In this document: positions 9,209-18,597 of the stretch, piece after piece
How the letters are laid out: each line of letters opens with the position of its first letter
How positions within the stretch are numbered: the first letter of the stretch is position 1
Notes under the pieces: model-generated
Told to the model about the DNA's origin: nothing
The model's database searches: none
The model's input: the letters and a program-made list of their open reading frames with translations, nothing else
Program-made: the position numbers and the translations under genes
NCBI GenBank assembly: GCA_945878695.1
Contig: CAMDXI010000007.1
Span: 1-51,850 of the forward strand
Origin: Methylotenera oryzisoli
GTDB taxonomy: Bacteria > Pseudomonadota > Gammaproteobacteria > Burkholderiales > Methylophilaceae
Direction of reading: 5' to 3'
DNA: 51,850 bases

Positions 9209-10684
9209 CTAGGCTGTGCCACCCACGGTCAGCGCATCAATTTTCAAGGTGGGTTGACCCACCCCCACCGGCACGCTTTGGCCTTCTTTGCCGCAGGTGC
9301 CGACACCGCTGTCTAAGGCCATGTCGTTGCCTATCATGGATACCCGTTTTAATACGTCTGGGCCATTGCCTATTAAGGTGGCGCCTTTAACTGGGTAAGT
9401 GATTTTGCCGTCTTCTATCATGTAAGCTTCGGCGGCGCTGAAAACGAATTTGCCGCTGGTGATGTCGACTTGACCGCCGGCAAAGTTGGCTGCATACAAA
9501 CCGCGTTTCACCGATTTGATGATTTCTTCGGGTGCCGCCGTGCCATTTAACATATAGGTATTGGTCATGCGCGGCATGGGGATGTGCGCATAACTTTCGC
9601 GTCTGGCATTGCCGGTAATCGGCATTTTCATTAGGCGGGCGTTTAAGGTGTCTTGGATGTAGCCACGCAATATGCCGTCTTCAATCAGCACGGTGCGGTT
9701 GGTTGGGTTGCCCTCATCGTCCATGCTTAATGAACCGCGTCGGTTGGCCAAGGTGCCGTCATCGACGATGGTGATGCCGCGCGCTGCCACTTGTTGACCA
9801 ATTTTATTGCTAAATGCCGAGCTGCCTTTGCGATTGAAGTCGCCTTCTAAACCATGGCCTATGGCTTCGTGCAATAAAATGCCAGGCCAACCTGCGCCCA
9901 AAACCACGGTCATGCTGCCGGCAGGGGCGGGGCGCGCATCCAAATTCACCAAGGCTTGGTGCACGGCTTTTTGCGCGTAATCTTGCAAGACCTCGTCCGT
10001 GAAGTAGCTGTAATCAAAGCGCCCACCGCCACCGCTGGAACCTTGCTCGCGGCGGCCATTGTGTTCGGCTATGACATTGATGGATAAGCGCACCAAGGGC
10101 CGCACGTCGGCCGCCATCACGCCATCGTGACGCGCCACCATCACCACTTCGTATTCGCCGGCGATGGAGGCGGTGACTTGTTTCACGCGCGGGTCTATTT
10201 GCCTGGCGTAGGCTTCTAAGCGTTCTAGTAGTTTTACTTTTTTCTCGGCGGACAAAGAGGCGATAGGGTCTTGGCCTAGGTAGAGCGGGGCGCTGGCACG
10301 GGCGATTAAGCTTCTGGCTGACTGCTCGCCGCCTTGGCTAGCAATGGCTTTACTGGCTTTGGCCGCGGCTTGCAAGGCGCTTAAGCTGATGTCGTCGGAG
10401 TAAGCAAAAGCGGTTTTCTCACCGCTGACCGCACGTACGCCCACGCCTTGGTCTATAGCAAAATTGCCGGATTTAACCTGGCCTTCTTCTAAGCCCCAGC
10501 TTTCGCTACGGCTGTATTGAAAGTACAAGTCGGCATAGTCTATTTTGTGCGACATCATGTCGCCCAATACGCTTTGCAGTTGCGCTAGATCTAGATTAGC
10601 CGGTGCCAGTAGGTGGTCTTTAGCTAGGTCAAAGTGGCTGCCCAGTTGCTGGTTGCCGTCAGTTGGCGTGGTGGTGGATTTCAT
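9209..10684 (-). CDS. tldD: Metalloprotease TldD
   Basis: This 491-residue protein (E. coli TldD 481) is the catalytic subunit of the TldD/TldE heterodimeric zinc protease, which matures microcin B17 and other modified peptides and degrades CcdA antitoxin. The defining HExxxH motif appears as HEAIGH at residues 272-277, followed by GLEGDFN; further conserved stretches are GVGVRAV near the N-terminus and [19 protein letters not shown] and GTCGKEGQ near the C-terminus. Its ATG directly follows the TAA of the upstream amidase gene, indicating coupled translation. The partner TldE (PmbA) is not in the window. A yhdP-tldD neighbourhood is common in proteobacteria. No peptide precursor gene is recognisable nearby. 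Confidence 0.96.
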   Translation of the reverse strand: MKSTTTPTDGNQQLGSHFDLAKDHLLAPANLDLAQLQSVLGDMMSHKIDYADLYFQYSRSESWGLEEGQVKSGNFAIDQGVGVRAVSGEKTAFAYSDDISLSALQAAAKASKAIASQGGEQSARSLIARASAPLYLGQDPIASLSAEKKVKLLERLEAYARQIDPRVKQVTASIAGEYEVVMVARHDGVMAADVRPLVRLSINVIAEHNGRREQGSSGGGGRFDYSYFTDEVLQDYAQKAVHQALVNLDARPAPAGSMTVVLGAGWPGILLHEAIGHGLEGDFNRKGSSAFSNKIGQQVAARGITIVDDGTLANRRGSLSMDDEGNPTNRTVLIEDGILRGYIQDTLNARLMKMPITGNARRESYAHIPMPRMTNTYMLNGTAAPEEIIKSVKRGLYAANFAGGQVDITSGKFVFSAAEAYMIEDGKITYPVKGATLIGNGPDVLKRVSMIGNDMALDSGVGTCGKEGQSVPVGVGQPTLKIDALTVGGTA

Positions 10685-11554
10685 TTAAATTTCAGTAATG
10701 ATGCGGTGTTTAAGGGCAGGCAAGCTGGCTCTTAGGCTGGCTTGGTATTTTGGGTTCATGGTGGCGATGACCACGCCTGAGCCGCGGGGTAGCCTATCTA
10801 GCACCACGCCCCATGGGTCGACTATCATGCTGTTGCCGTGCGTTTCACGACCGGATAAGTGGTAGCCACCTTGCGCTGGGGCCATCACGTAACTCAAGTT
10901 TTCTATGGCGCGCGCGCGGACTAAGGTTTCCCAATGGGCTTTACCGGTGGTGTCGGTGAAGGCCGATGGCACGACGATGATGTTGACGTCTTTCATGGCG
11001 CGGTAGAGTTCAGGGAAACGCAAGTCGTAGCAGATGGATAAGCCTACCTTGCCAAAAGGCGTGTCGACCACTTTAATCACATCCCCGGATTCTATGGTTT
11101 TTTCTTCGTGGTATTGCTCGTTGCCTAGATTGAGCCCAAATAAATGGATCTTGTCGTAACGCGCCACTTGTTCGCCTTGGTCGTCGTAGACCAAGCAACT
11201 GTTGCGTACTTTGTTGGGGAAGTTGCTGACCAATGGCACCGAGCCGCCTATGAGCCAAATTTTATGTTTTTTGGCCATGCTTTTTAAGAATTGCTGTATC
11301 GGCCCTTTGCCTTCTTCTTCCCGCGCGGCTACCTTGTCGGTTTCTTTAAAGCCCATGAGGGCAAAATACTCGGGCAAGGCCACCAGTTTTGCACCCTGAT
11401 TGGCCGCCACCTCAATTAAGCGCTCGGCCTCGCTTAAGTTGGCCGCCACATAGGGGCCAGAAGCCATTTGTATGGCGGCTATTTTAATGATGTCTGAAGA
11501 GTTTTTTTGACTGAGGGTGGCTTTGGTGGTTTTTACGCGTGAGGTGATGGCCAT
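10685..11554 (-). CDS. Nitrilase-family carbon-nitrogen hydrolase, NIT1/deaminated glutathione amidase type
   Basis: The 289-residue protein has the complete nitrilase catalytic triad: Glu62 (LPEYF), Lys135 (RYDKIHLF) and Cys175 (SICYDLRFPE), with the GNSMIVDPWG and RARAIEN segments typical of the branch that contains yeast/mammalian Nit1 and E. coli YbeM. That branch hydrolyses deaminated glutathione, a transaminase side product, so the likely role is metabolite repair in the cytoplasm; omega-amidase activity is the alternative. About 20 polar residues precede the conserved domain, which begins near residue 23, so the true start could lie further downstream; the annotated ATG gives a 30-base gap from yhdP. 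It abuts tldD. Confidence 0.9.
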   Translation of the reverse strand: MAITSRVKTTKATLSQKNSSDIIKIAAIQMASGPYVAANLSEAERLIEVAANQGAKLVALPEYFALMGFKETDKVAAREEEGKGPIQQFLKSMAKKHKIWLIGGSVPLVSNFPNKVRNSCLVYDDQGEQVARYDKIHLFGLNLGNEQYHEEKTIESGDVIKVVDTPFGKVGLSICYDLRFPELYRAMKDVNIIVVPSAFTDTTGKAHWETLVRARAIENLSYVMAPAQGGYHLSGRETHGNSMIVDPWGVVLDRLPRGSGVVIATMNPKYQASLRASLPALKHRIITEI

Positions 11555-11584
11555 GTTAAATCCAAATAATGGTTAGTGTTTTAA

Positions 11585-14500
11585 TCAATTTGCAGGTGCT
11601 TCAGTGTCTTCTTTGTTGTTTTTTACTTCTTGTGGGTTATCCCAGGTCCCTATGATCTCGTATTCAGTGGATGAAATCTTATTCAAGGGGTCTTTTAATA
11701 TTTTCTGTGCTAAGAATGCCACAGCGCCGACCAATGGTCCACCGGCAAGCGCAGCGAGCGATAAGCTGTCGCTGATGTGAGGCAATACTTTTACGTATAA
11801 GTGCTGCGTTTCTTTTTGTAAATTGGTTTCACCCTTAATTGACACGTCGGCCGCTGGCCCTGACATGACAAAGTCATCGCTGTAAATCACGCCGGCATTA
11901 ATTTTCGCGCTGGCTTTGATTTTATCAAAGGCGAAGCCATTGCTAAACAGGTCTCTGAAATCCAGGGACAAGCGTCGCGGTAAGCTTTGCAAGCTAAGCA
12001 AGCCTAATAGACGGCCTACACCCGGTTGCACCTGCAGGATTTGGCCTTTCTTCATTTCCAACTGCAAATTGCCATTGATTTCGACAGGGTTAAAGTCGTA
12101 GGGGTTGCCTGCCCATTGCAATTGGCCATTTAGGCTGCCTTCGCCTCTTTTAACGGTATTGGGGTGGCCTATGTTTTTTAGTGTTTCGCCTAAATTGCGA
12201 ATGTCCCATGTAACGTTTAAATAAGTGCTGGGGTTTTTTTGCCAATTGTTCCATTGCCCGTCCGCGCTGATGGTGCTCTCAGGGTTGCTAAGTTTGAGTT
12301 TCTGGATGGCCCAATTGTTATTTTGTGGGTAGGCGATCAATTCCATGGCGCCTAGGTTTTTGTTATCCCATTCAAAGCTATCGGCGGCGATGTCCAAGGC
12401 CGGATAGGTGCTTACCCCGACTTCCTTGCTGGCCGTTTTGCTCTTATTCGGGCTGGCCTCAGGAATGGATAAATGGCTTAAGCGCGCGCTTAGCTTGTTG
12501 TCGTTTGAATAATTCAGGTCGCCGCTCAGTTCACGGCTTTGCACGGTAATGCTCAAGCCGGCTTTAGTCGGGTTGTTGATGACTTTGAGTTGGTGGATGC
12601 GCCGCTCAAAAATATCCAAGGTGTTGATTTTAAGTGCTATTTTTTGTATGGGTGGGGCGCTGTCAGAACTTAAGTCGCTGCTGAATTCTTGCAAGACATG
12701 GCGCCAGGCGTCGGCGTCTAAATAGTCCAAGCTGCCACTTAATTGCAGCCCTTTGACTTTGATTAAATCGTATTTGGGGTTGAGCTCATCGTTGTTGGCT
12801 GGTCCGTTATTAAAGCGCAGGTTAGCGCGGTCGAATTTTAATTGACCATTTTCTTTGGTGCGCACCACTTGAGCAAACAATTTTTGGCCTAAGGCCACAC
12901 TCAGTGCATCGTTGTTTAAAGCTTGGTTTTTATCTACCCTTAACATTAAGCGCTCATTGCTGGCTTTGTTAAAAGGCACGGGCAAGCGTGAACTTAAACC
13001 GACTAAATCGCTGCGTATGGCGATGTTAACCAGCGGTTTTTGGATGGTGATGTCACTTTGCCAATTGGCGCTGCCAGACAAATAGCCGGCCGCTTTGGCC
13101 ACATTGCCTTTGGGATTTTGATTAAGTAGCACTTGCCGTATCGCCGCATCGTTCATTTTGCCTTTGGCATTGATGCGTATGATTTTGTCTTTACCCGAAC
13201 TTAAGTTGAAGCTAAGCGGTGAACCAAATGCGCTGGCGTTGATGTTCTTTGCCGATAAGCTGCTATCGGTAAATTCGAGTACGCCATTGATGGCAGTGAG
13301 TTTAGGGATGCTCGCCTCGTCCATGCTGCCATTGCTAATGAGGTAGCTGCCTTGGTATTTGGCTGCGTCTAAATCGTTCATGGGGATCATGAGCTTGAGA
13401 TCTAGTTTCCCCTGACCGCTAGTGATGAGGTCTTCGGTAAAGCCTTGGGTGGATTCCAGCACTGGGCTTTTGTTGACGAATTTGACGCTTTCGGCCACCG
13501 GTCCTTTGTAAGTGCTGTCTATGTATAGCATGGGTTCGGCGGCATCCAACTGCGGTATGACTACTTTGCTTTTGACGATTTGGTTGCCAAATAAGTGGCC
13601 AGAAAAGGCATTCAATTCCATGCGCTTGCCCTCAAACAGCATGTCTAGACCTAGGTCTTCTATGACAGGCCAGCCTGTGCCGTATTCCATTAATGAATGG
13701 CTAAGCTTGCCAGTGACGCGAAATTGACCCAGATGGGGTAGGAGTTTATTTTGTTTATCGACAAAAGGAAAGTCCGCCAAGCGGCCTTTGATGACCACGT
13801 TGACGTCTTCTATTTGACCGCTCAGTATGGACGTGTCCAACCAGTGCAGGGTGGTTTCGCCCAGCGCTTTAGGGTAATAGTGCAATGCGTATTTGGCATC
13901 GGCTTTGGCTAAGTGGGCTTTTAAATCCAAATAGTCGCCTTTAGCGCTGTCCATCACGTAGTCTGCGTTGACTGTCGTAGACAAATGCGGATTGCTTAAG
14001 CTTAATTGGTCAACGTGGACATGGGTAGCCAGGTCCTTGTGGCTCCAGCTGATGCTACCGTTGAGGCTATCCACCACAGTGGGGTAGCGCAATATGGGCA
14101 TTAGATCCAACTTGGCGTTGCTGGTGCTTAACTGCAGTTTGCCGGCTTTTTGATTGGCGCTGATGCTGCCGCTTAAGTTGCTAAAGCCTGGGAGGTTTTC
14201 GTGCGCAGCCAGGTTTAAATTTTGAAACTGGGTCTGCACTTGGTAGCCACTGATTTTGCCTGAGCTGGTTTGCCAGTTTAAGTTCAGCTCGCTAAGCTGC
14301 CCGCTGGGGCTGAGCTGCTTGATTTTATCTTGCCATGCTTGCGGGATGGGTAGTTGGGCTGCGTGCGCCTGTAGCATGGCCAAATCCAATTTAGCCAATT
14401 GCACTTTAAGCGTGTCATTCGCCGATTTGCTTTTAAGGTAATGCACCGTGGCATCTTGCAAACTTAAGCCCAAGTTGCTTTCTACACTTAAATGCTTGGC

Positions 14501-15466
14501 GCTATAAGTTTCATCGGTGTCGGTTTTAGCCCAGGCCAGTTCACCGCTTAAGCTGCGCATGATTAAGCCAGTATTTTGGGCGGGTAGATCCAATTGTAGG
14601 TCGCTTAAGGCCAGTGTGCTGCTGATGCTATGCCATTGTTGGTTTTCAAACACCATGGCCAGCTTAATGTCGCCACGGCCATTTTTTAGCGCCAGGCTAG
14701 GGCTGAGTAAGCGGTAATCGACCCAAGCTTGGTATGCCATTAAGTCTACGTTTTTAATGCTCAACTCCAGTTGGCCATGCCAATTGGCTAGCTTACTGAC
14801 GTCGTTGCCATAAAGCCGGGCGTGCAGGTAAATCGGCGTGCTGGTGCCGCTAGAAGGCAGGGCGCTGAGGCTGATTTGGTGGCTTTTAAGCAAACGCTTC
14901 CATGGCGGACTTTGCACCGACAAGTTGAGCTTGTCTAAACTCAAAGCCGGGGCGCCGCGCCGTTCGTCTATCCAAACCACCTTGGCGTCGCTGACATGCA
15001 ACGCGCTTTGGCGCAGTAGCCAATTGGCCAATTCCGGTTTGGCTGGTCCTTGCATGCTGATGCCCGCCACAAAAAGCTCACCTTGGGCATTACGCCTAAT
15101 GGTGAGTTCGGGTGAGCGCAAGCTCAGGTTGGCAAGGCGTGGCTCAAGCAAGGGTAGGCTGAGCCAGGATAAGCTTAAGTCGGTATTTTTAAGTTGCAGG
15201 GCAGGGCGATTTTGCGCGTCGTATAAATCAATGTCTGATACGACAAAATGCGGGTTAACGCCTTGCCAACCGACATGAATTTGGCCTATGACTATTTTCT
15301 GCTGAGCCAGCTTGCTGGCGAATTGCGCGATGTCATTTTTGTAGAGGTTAATGTTAGGAAAAAGCCAAAACTCGATGCACAAGGCGGCGGCAATTAAAAC
15401 GACGGCAATGCTGCTGATCAGCCAAAAGGCTAGGCGGTAAACCAACAGCAGGGACTTTTTTACCAT
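11585..15466 (-). CDS. yhdP: YhdP-family AsmA-like envelope lipid transport protein
   Basis: This 1293-residue protein (E. coli YhdP 1266) starts with an uncleaved N-terminal membrane anchor at about residues 8-35 and continues as a very long periplasmic beta-rich repetitive region with a C-terminal AsmA-like part (GEGSLNGQLQW, GRLLGLLSLQSLPRRLSLDF, DVSIKGETNL). YhdP, TamB and YdbH are the AsmA-like proteins that carry phospholipid from inner to outer membrane. The DFRDLFSNGFAFDKI stretch in the C-terminal part is characteristic of the YhdP subgroup. It is the first gene of the minus-strand run yhdP-nit-tldD-mfd-dedA and is divergent from the ABC-F gene, so its promoter should lie in 15467-15661. 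Confidence 0.93.
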   Translation of the reverse strand: MVKKSLLLVYRLAFWLISSIAVVLIAAALCIEFWLFPNINLYKNDIAQFASKLAQQKIVIGQIHVGWQGVNPHFVVSDIDLYDAQNRPALQLKNTDLSLSWLSLPLLEPRLANLSLRSPELTIRRNAQGELFVAGISMQGPAKPELANWLLRQSALHVSDAKVVWIDERRGAPALSLDKLNLSVQSPPWKRLLKSHQISLSALPSSGTSTPIYLHARLYGNDVSKLANWHGQLELSIKNVDLMAYQAWVDYRLLSPSLALKNGRGDIKLAMVFENQQWHSISSTLALSDLQLDLPAQNTGLIMRSLSGELAWAKTDTDETYSAKHLSVESNLGLSLQDATVHYLKSKSANDTLKVQLAKLDLAMLQAHAAQLPIPQAWQDKIKQLSPSGQLSELNLNWQTSSGKISGYQVQTQFQNLNLAAHENLPGFSNLSGSISANQKAGKLQLSTSNAKLDLMPILRYPTVVDSLNGSISWSHKDLATHVHVDQLSLSNPHLSTTVNADYVMDSAKGDYLDLKAHLAKADAKYALHYYPKALGETTLHWLDTSILSGQIEDVNVVIKGRLADFPFVDKQNKLLPHLGQFRVTGKLSHSLMEYGTGWPVIEDLGLDMLFEGKRMELNAFSGHLFGNQIVKSKVVIPQLDAAEPMLYIDSTYKGPVAESVKFVNKSPVLESTQGFTEDLITSGQGKLDLKLMIPMNDLDAAKYQGSYLISNGSMDEASIPKLTAINGVLEFTDSSLSAKNINASAFGSPLSFNLSSGKDKIIRINAKGKMNDAAIRQVLLNQNPKGNVAKAAGYLSGSANWQSDITIQKPLVNIAIRSDLVGLSSRLPVPFNKASNERLMLRVDKNQALNNDALSVALGQKLFAQVVRTKENGQLKFDRANLRFNNGPANNDELNPKYDLIKVKGLQLSGSLDYLDADAWRHVLQEFSSDLSSDSAPPIQKIALKINTLDIFERRIHQLKVINNPTKAGLSITVQSRELSGDLNYSNDNKLSARLSHLSIPEASPNKSKTASKEVGVSTYPALDIAADSFEWDNKNLGAMELIAYPQNNNWAIQKLKLSNPESTISADGQWNNWQKNPSTYLNVTWDIRNLGETLKNIGHPNTVKRGEGSLNGQLQWAGNPYDFNPVEINGNLQLEMKKGQILQVQPGVGRLLGLLSLQSLPRRLSLDFRDLFSNGFAFDKIKASAKINAGVIYSDDFVMSGPAADVSIKGETNLQKETQHLYVKVLPHISDSLSLAALAGGPLVGAVAFLAQKILKDPLNKISSTEYEIIGTWDNPQEVKNNKEDTEAPAN

Positions 15467-15661
15467 ATAGGCTAGTTTGGGCTTTAATTGAATTAAGTTG
15501 CAGCATGCATTCTACTGCAATAGCCATCATAACAAACAAATTGTCGGGTGTTTAATAGCCGTCGGCTGCGAAGTGAAATTATTTTAAAATAGCGGCTTTG
15601 TCCTTTAGAATGTCGCCTGGCTCGGATACCCCGACGCCCACTTAATTTAAGCGCTGATCTC
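15467..15661. promoter_or_regulatory. Divergent promoter region between yhdP and the ABC-F gene
   Basis: These 195 bases separate two divergent genes. On the plus strand a TAAAAT -10-like hexamer sits at 15585-15590 inside TTAAAATAGCGGCTTT, very similar to the glyA leader (26476 onward). No good -35 lies 17 bases upstream of it. Nothing else is recognisable apart from AT-rich sequence near yhdP. Confidence 0.35.
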
Positions 15662-17566
15662 TTGATTCAATTCAAACAACTCACTTTAGTTCGTGGTTTA
15701 AAAACCCTGATTCAAGGGGCGACATTGCAACTGCACCCCGGCCACAAAGTGGGCTTAACCGGCGCCAATGGGGCCGGAAAATCTTCTTTATTTGCCTTGC
15801 TGCGCGGTGAAATGCAATTGGAAGCGGGCGATTTGGACATGCCGGCCAGCTGGGTGATTGCCCACGTCGCGCAAGAAACGCCAGCGTTGACCATGCCTGC
15901 GATCGAGTTTGTCTTGGATGGCGATGCCGAGTTACGCCAAATCGAAGCGGCCTTGGCCGCGGCTGAAGCGTCCCAGCAAGGTGAGTTGATCGCCGAATTG
16001 CATCACCGCTTACTCGATATAGAAGGTTACGCTGCTAAAGCGCGGGCGGCCGAGTTGCTAAGTGGTTTGGGCTTTAGCCAAGCCAATTTGCAACAAGCGG
16101 TGGCTACTTTTTCCGGAGGTTGGCGGGTGCGTTTGAATCTGGCGCGGGCCTTAATGTGCCGCTCCGATTTATTGTTGCTCGATGAGCCGACTAACCATTT
16201 GGATCTGGATGCGGTGATTTGGTTGGAAGGCTGGCTGCAATCGTACCGTGGCACCTTGATATTGATTTCGCATGATAGGGATTTTTTAGACGCCATCGTC
16301 AATCACATCGCGCACATAGAACAGCAAACCCTGACTTTGTACCGTGGCGGCTACTCGGATTTTGAGCGGCAACGCGCGGAAAAACTGGCCTTGCAACAAG
16401 CCTTGTTCGAGAAGCAGCAGCGTAAAGTCAGCCATTTGCAAAGTTACATTGATCGCTTCCGGGTGCAGGCGACTAAGGCGCGGCAAGCGCAGAGTCGCAT
16501 AAAAGCCTTGGAGCGCATGGAAATGATTTCAGCGGCGCACGTGGACAGCCAATTCAATTTTGAATTTAGAGCGCCCTTGGCCGCGCCCGATCCACTCTTG
16601 GTGTTGGATGAGATGGCGGTGGGTTACCAAGGTGTAGCATTGATTAAAGACATCGTCTTAGCCATCAGGCCGGGCGAGCGCATAGGCTTATTGGGCCGTA
16701 ACGGCGCCGGTAAGACTACCTTAATAAAATTGCTGGCCAACGAGCTGGCGTCTTTAAGTGGCAAGCGCGTGGAAGGCAAGGATTTGAACATAGGTTACTT
16801 TGCTCAGCACCAATTGGAGCAACTGCGCCTGGATGAGTCGCCTTTGCAGCACATGATGAAGCTGGATCCGTTGACTCGCGAGCAAGAGCATTTGAATTTT
16901 TTAGGCGGCTTTGACTTTAAAGGCGACATGGCGAGATCGCCGTGCTTGAATTTCTCCGGTGGTGAGAAATCGCGTTTGGCCTTGGCCTTGCTCATCTGGA
17001 CACGACCTAATTTGTTGCTGCTCGATGAACCAACCAACCATTTGGATTTGGAAATGCGTCATGCCTTGACCATGGCCTTGCAAGACTACCAAGGCGGGGT
17101 GGTGTTGGTTTCGCATGATAGGGCTTTGCTGCGCGCCAGTTGCGATGAATTTGTGTTGGTGGCCGACGGACAAGCCGTGCCTTTTGATGGCGACTTGGAA
17201 GCCTATAGCCTGTGGTTAAACGAGCAGCGCTTAAAAGAGAAACAAAACGTGCAAGCGACGCTGGAAGTCAAACCGGCTAAGCAAGATCGGGCCATGAACA
17301 AGGCCGAGCGCCAAGCCAGAATTGCCGAGCGCCGGCCCTTGCTCAAAGAGGTGGCCGAATTGGATAGTCGCATCGCGGCCTGGCAGGAAGAAAAGCTGGC
17401 ATGCGACGCGCGCTTAAACGACAGCGACTTATACAGCGCCGCGGATAAAACCGCTTTGCAAGATTTACTGAAAAAGCAGGCCGAGCTCATTAAACAAATT
17501 GAGCAGGCCGAAGAGCGTTGGTTGGAACTGCATGAACGCTTAGAAGAACTGCCGGCGCTGGATTAG
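15662..17566 (+). CDS. yheS: ABC-F family ATPase, YheS type
   Basis: The 634-residue soluble protein (E. coli YheS 637) has two ABC ATPase domains and no membrane segments. Domain 1: Walker A GANGAGKSS at 34-42, signature FSGGWRVRLNLARAL, Walker B LLLLDEPTNHLDL. Domain 2: Walker A GRNGAGKTT near 340-350, signature FSGGEKSRLALALL, Walker B LLLLDEPTNHLDL. The interdomain region is charged and helical, and the last 100 residues form a predicted coiled coil rich in Glu, Lys and Leu. ABC-F proteins act on the ribosome E site and modulate translation. The start is TTG (15662-15664): the sequence from it, MIQFKQLTLVRG, aligns with the usual N-terminus, and no ATG or GTG is available in frame upstream. 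The ribosome site is weak. Confidence 0.93.
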   Translation: MIQFKQLTLVRGLKTLIQGATLQLHPGHKVGLTGANGAGKSSLFALLRGEMQLEAGDLDMPASWVIAHVAQETPALTMPAIEFVLDGDAELRQIEAALAAAEASQQGELIAELHHRLLDIEGYAAKARAAELLSGLGFSQANLQQAVATFSGGWRVRLNLARALMCRSDLLLLDEPTNHLDLDAVIWLEGWLQSYRGTLILISHDRDFLDAIVNHIAHIEQQTLTLYRGGYSDFERQRAEKLALQQALFEKQQRKVSHLQSYIDRFRVQATKARQAQSRIKALERMEMISAAHVDSQFNFEFRAPLAAPDPLLVLDEMAVGYQGVALIKDIVLAIRPGERIGLLGRNGAGKTTLIKLLANELASLSGKRVEGKDLNIGYFAQHQLEQLRLDESPLQHMMKLDPLTREQEHLNFLGGFDFKGDMARSPCLNFSGGEKSRLALALLIWTRPNLLLLDEPTNHLDLEMRHALTMALQDYQGGVVLVSHDRALLRASCDEFVLVADGQAVPFDGDLEAYSLWLNEQRLKEKQNVQATLEVKPAKQDRAMNKAERQARIAERRPLLKEVAELDSRIAAWQEEKLACDARLNDSDLYSAADKTALQDLLKKQAELIKQIEQAEERWLELHERLEELPALD

Positions 17567-17633
17567 GCCACATGAATGAAGTTGCCTGCAAAGGCCTTAT
17601 AAAAAACCATTAAGATCTACACAAGGACACACT

Positions 17634-18200
17634 ATGGAAATTCAATATTCAAAACGCATTAAACTCATGCACGCCTTGTGTTTGGCGGAAACCCTGCGTG
17701 ACGATGAGCAAAAACCGAATACCGATTTAAACGACTACGATGCGCTGGCCGCCGCCGATTATTTAAGTTGCTACGTCACCTTTAAAGCCATACAAGCAGC
17801 GGAACGCTCGCCTATAGCCGAACGCAGTGAAAACTTTGACATGCTCAGCGTCTATCAAGCCTACGCCTTACTAGCCTACGCGTTTTTTACCACGCCATTG
17901 GCGCAAGAAGACATCGCGCCCAATTTAGGCGTGGCACAGATCACCATTGCTAAAACCTTGTTTGCCGGCTTGCCGGATGCCGAGTTGATCGAAATCATTG
18001 AGTCGGGATTTCATAAATTCCAGTTGATAGGCGATGCCGAAGCGGCGCATTGGTCTGAATTTAGAGAAAACTTAGATAAGCTAACGGTAGCCTTTGTGAT
18101 TGCCGGTACCGATGACGAAAGCCCGCACAGCGTGGCTGAAATCACGCCTATATTTGGTCAGTTATTAAGCCAGTTGTGCGAGGCGTTTAATAACGCTTAA
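17634..18200 (+). CDS. Uncharacterised 188-residue protein
   Basis: I do not recognise this protein. It is acidic, soluble and apparently all-alpha, with no signal peptide or convincing membrane segment; a moderately hydrophobic helix (AYALLAYAFF) is near residue 75. A clear AAGGA ribosome site lies about 7 bases before the ATG, and the long uninterrupted frame with normal codon use supports a real gene. It follows the ABC-F gene by 67 bases on the same strand and is convergent with the ychJ-like gene 7 bases downstream. No cysteine cluster or catalytic motif is visible. The ABC-F neighbour acts on ribosomes, but this gives no evidence for function. Confidence 0.75.
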   Translation: MEIQYSKRIKLMHALCLAETLRDDEQKPNTDLNDYDALAAADYLSCYVTFKAIQAAERSPIAERSENFDMLSVYQAYALLAYAFFTTPLAQEDIAPNLGVAQITIAKTLFAGLPDAELIEIIESGFHKFQLIGDAEAAHWSEFRENLDKLTVAFVIAGTDDESPHSVAEITPIFGQLLSQLCEAFNNA

Positions 18201-18207
18201 TGCCCGT

Positions 18208-18597
18208 CTAATACCAGTGCTGGTTTAGTTTGATGAATTCACTGCGCTCGTGCAGACGGTAGGCTTTGCCTGCCACTTTGTATCGCGCGACAAATTCCAC
18301 TGTGGCCTTGTTGTCTTGCTCTGGCGTGGCTAGCTTGATGGCAAGGCCTAACCATTTGATGGCGGGGTCCTCGCTAAGAGCTAGGTTGCTTGGCCTGCTG
18401 TCGGGGTGCCAGGTCGCCAATAAATACTCAGGCAATGCTAAGGCGTAAGCGCTGTAACGAGAGCGCATCAAGGTCAGTGCATTGGGTGCAGGCTGGCCTT
18501 GATGGTAGGGCTCACAGCAATCGTGATAGTTTAAGCCCCTGTCGCAGGGGCAGGCTGGCGAAGCCGACTGTTTGCTTGAGGGCTTAGGTGAGCTCAC
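18208..18597 (-). CDS. ychJ: YchJ/UPF0225-family protein with N-terminal SEC-C zinc motif
   Basis: The 129-residue protein opens with a SEC-C-like zinc motif (CPC at 16-18, CC at 27-28) and continues with [21 protein letters not shown] and VEFVARYKV, the characteristic segments of YchJ, a SnoaL/NTF2-like domain protein of unknown function. The start is GTG at 18595-18597, 14 bases inside the 3' end of prfC in another frame, so translation is coupled to prfC. The protein stops at QHWY, slightly earlier than E. coli YchJ, which continues for a few residues after the corresponding WY. It is the last gene of the prfC transcript and is convergent with the unknown gene at 17634. Confidence 0.85.
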   Translation of the reverse strand: MSSPKPSSKQSASPACPCDRGLNYHDCCEPYHQGQPAPNALTLMRSRYSAYALALPEYLLATWHPDSRPSNLALSEDPAIKWLGLAIKLATPEQDNKATVEFVARYKVAGKAYRLHERSEFIKLNQHWY

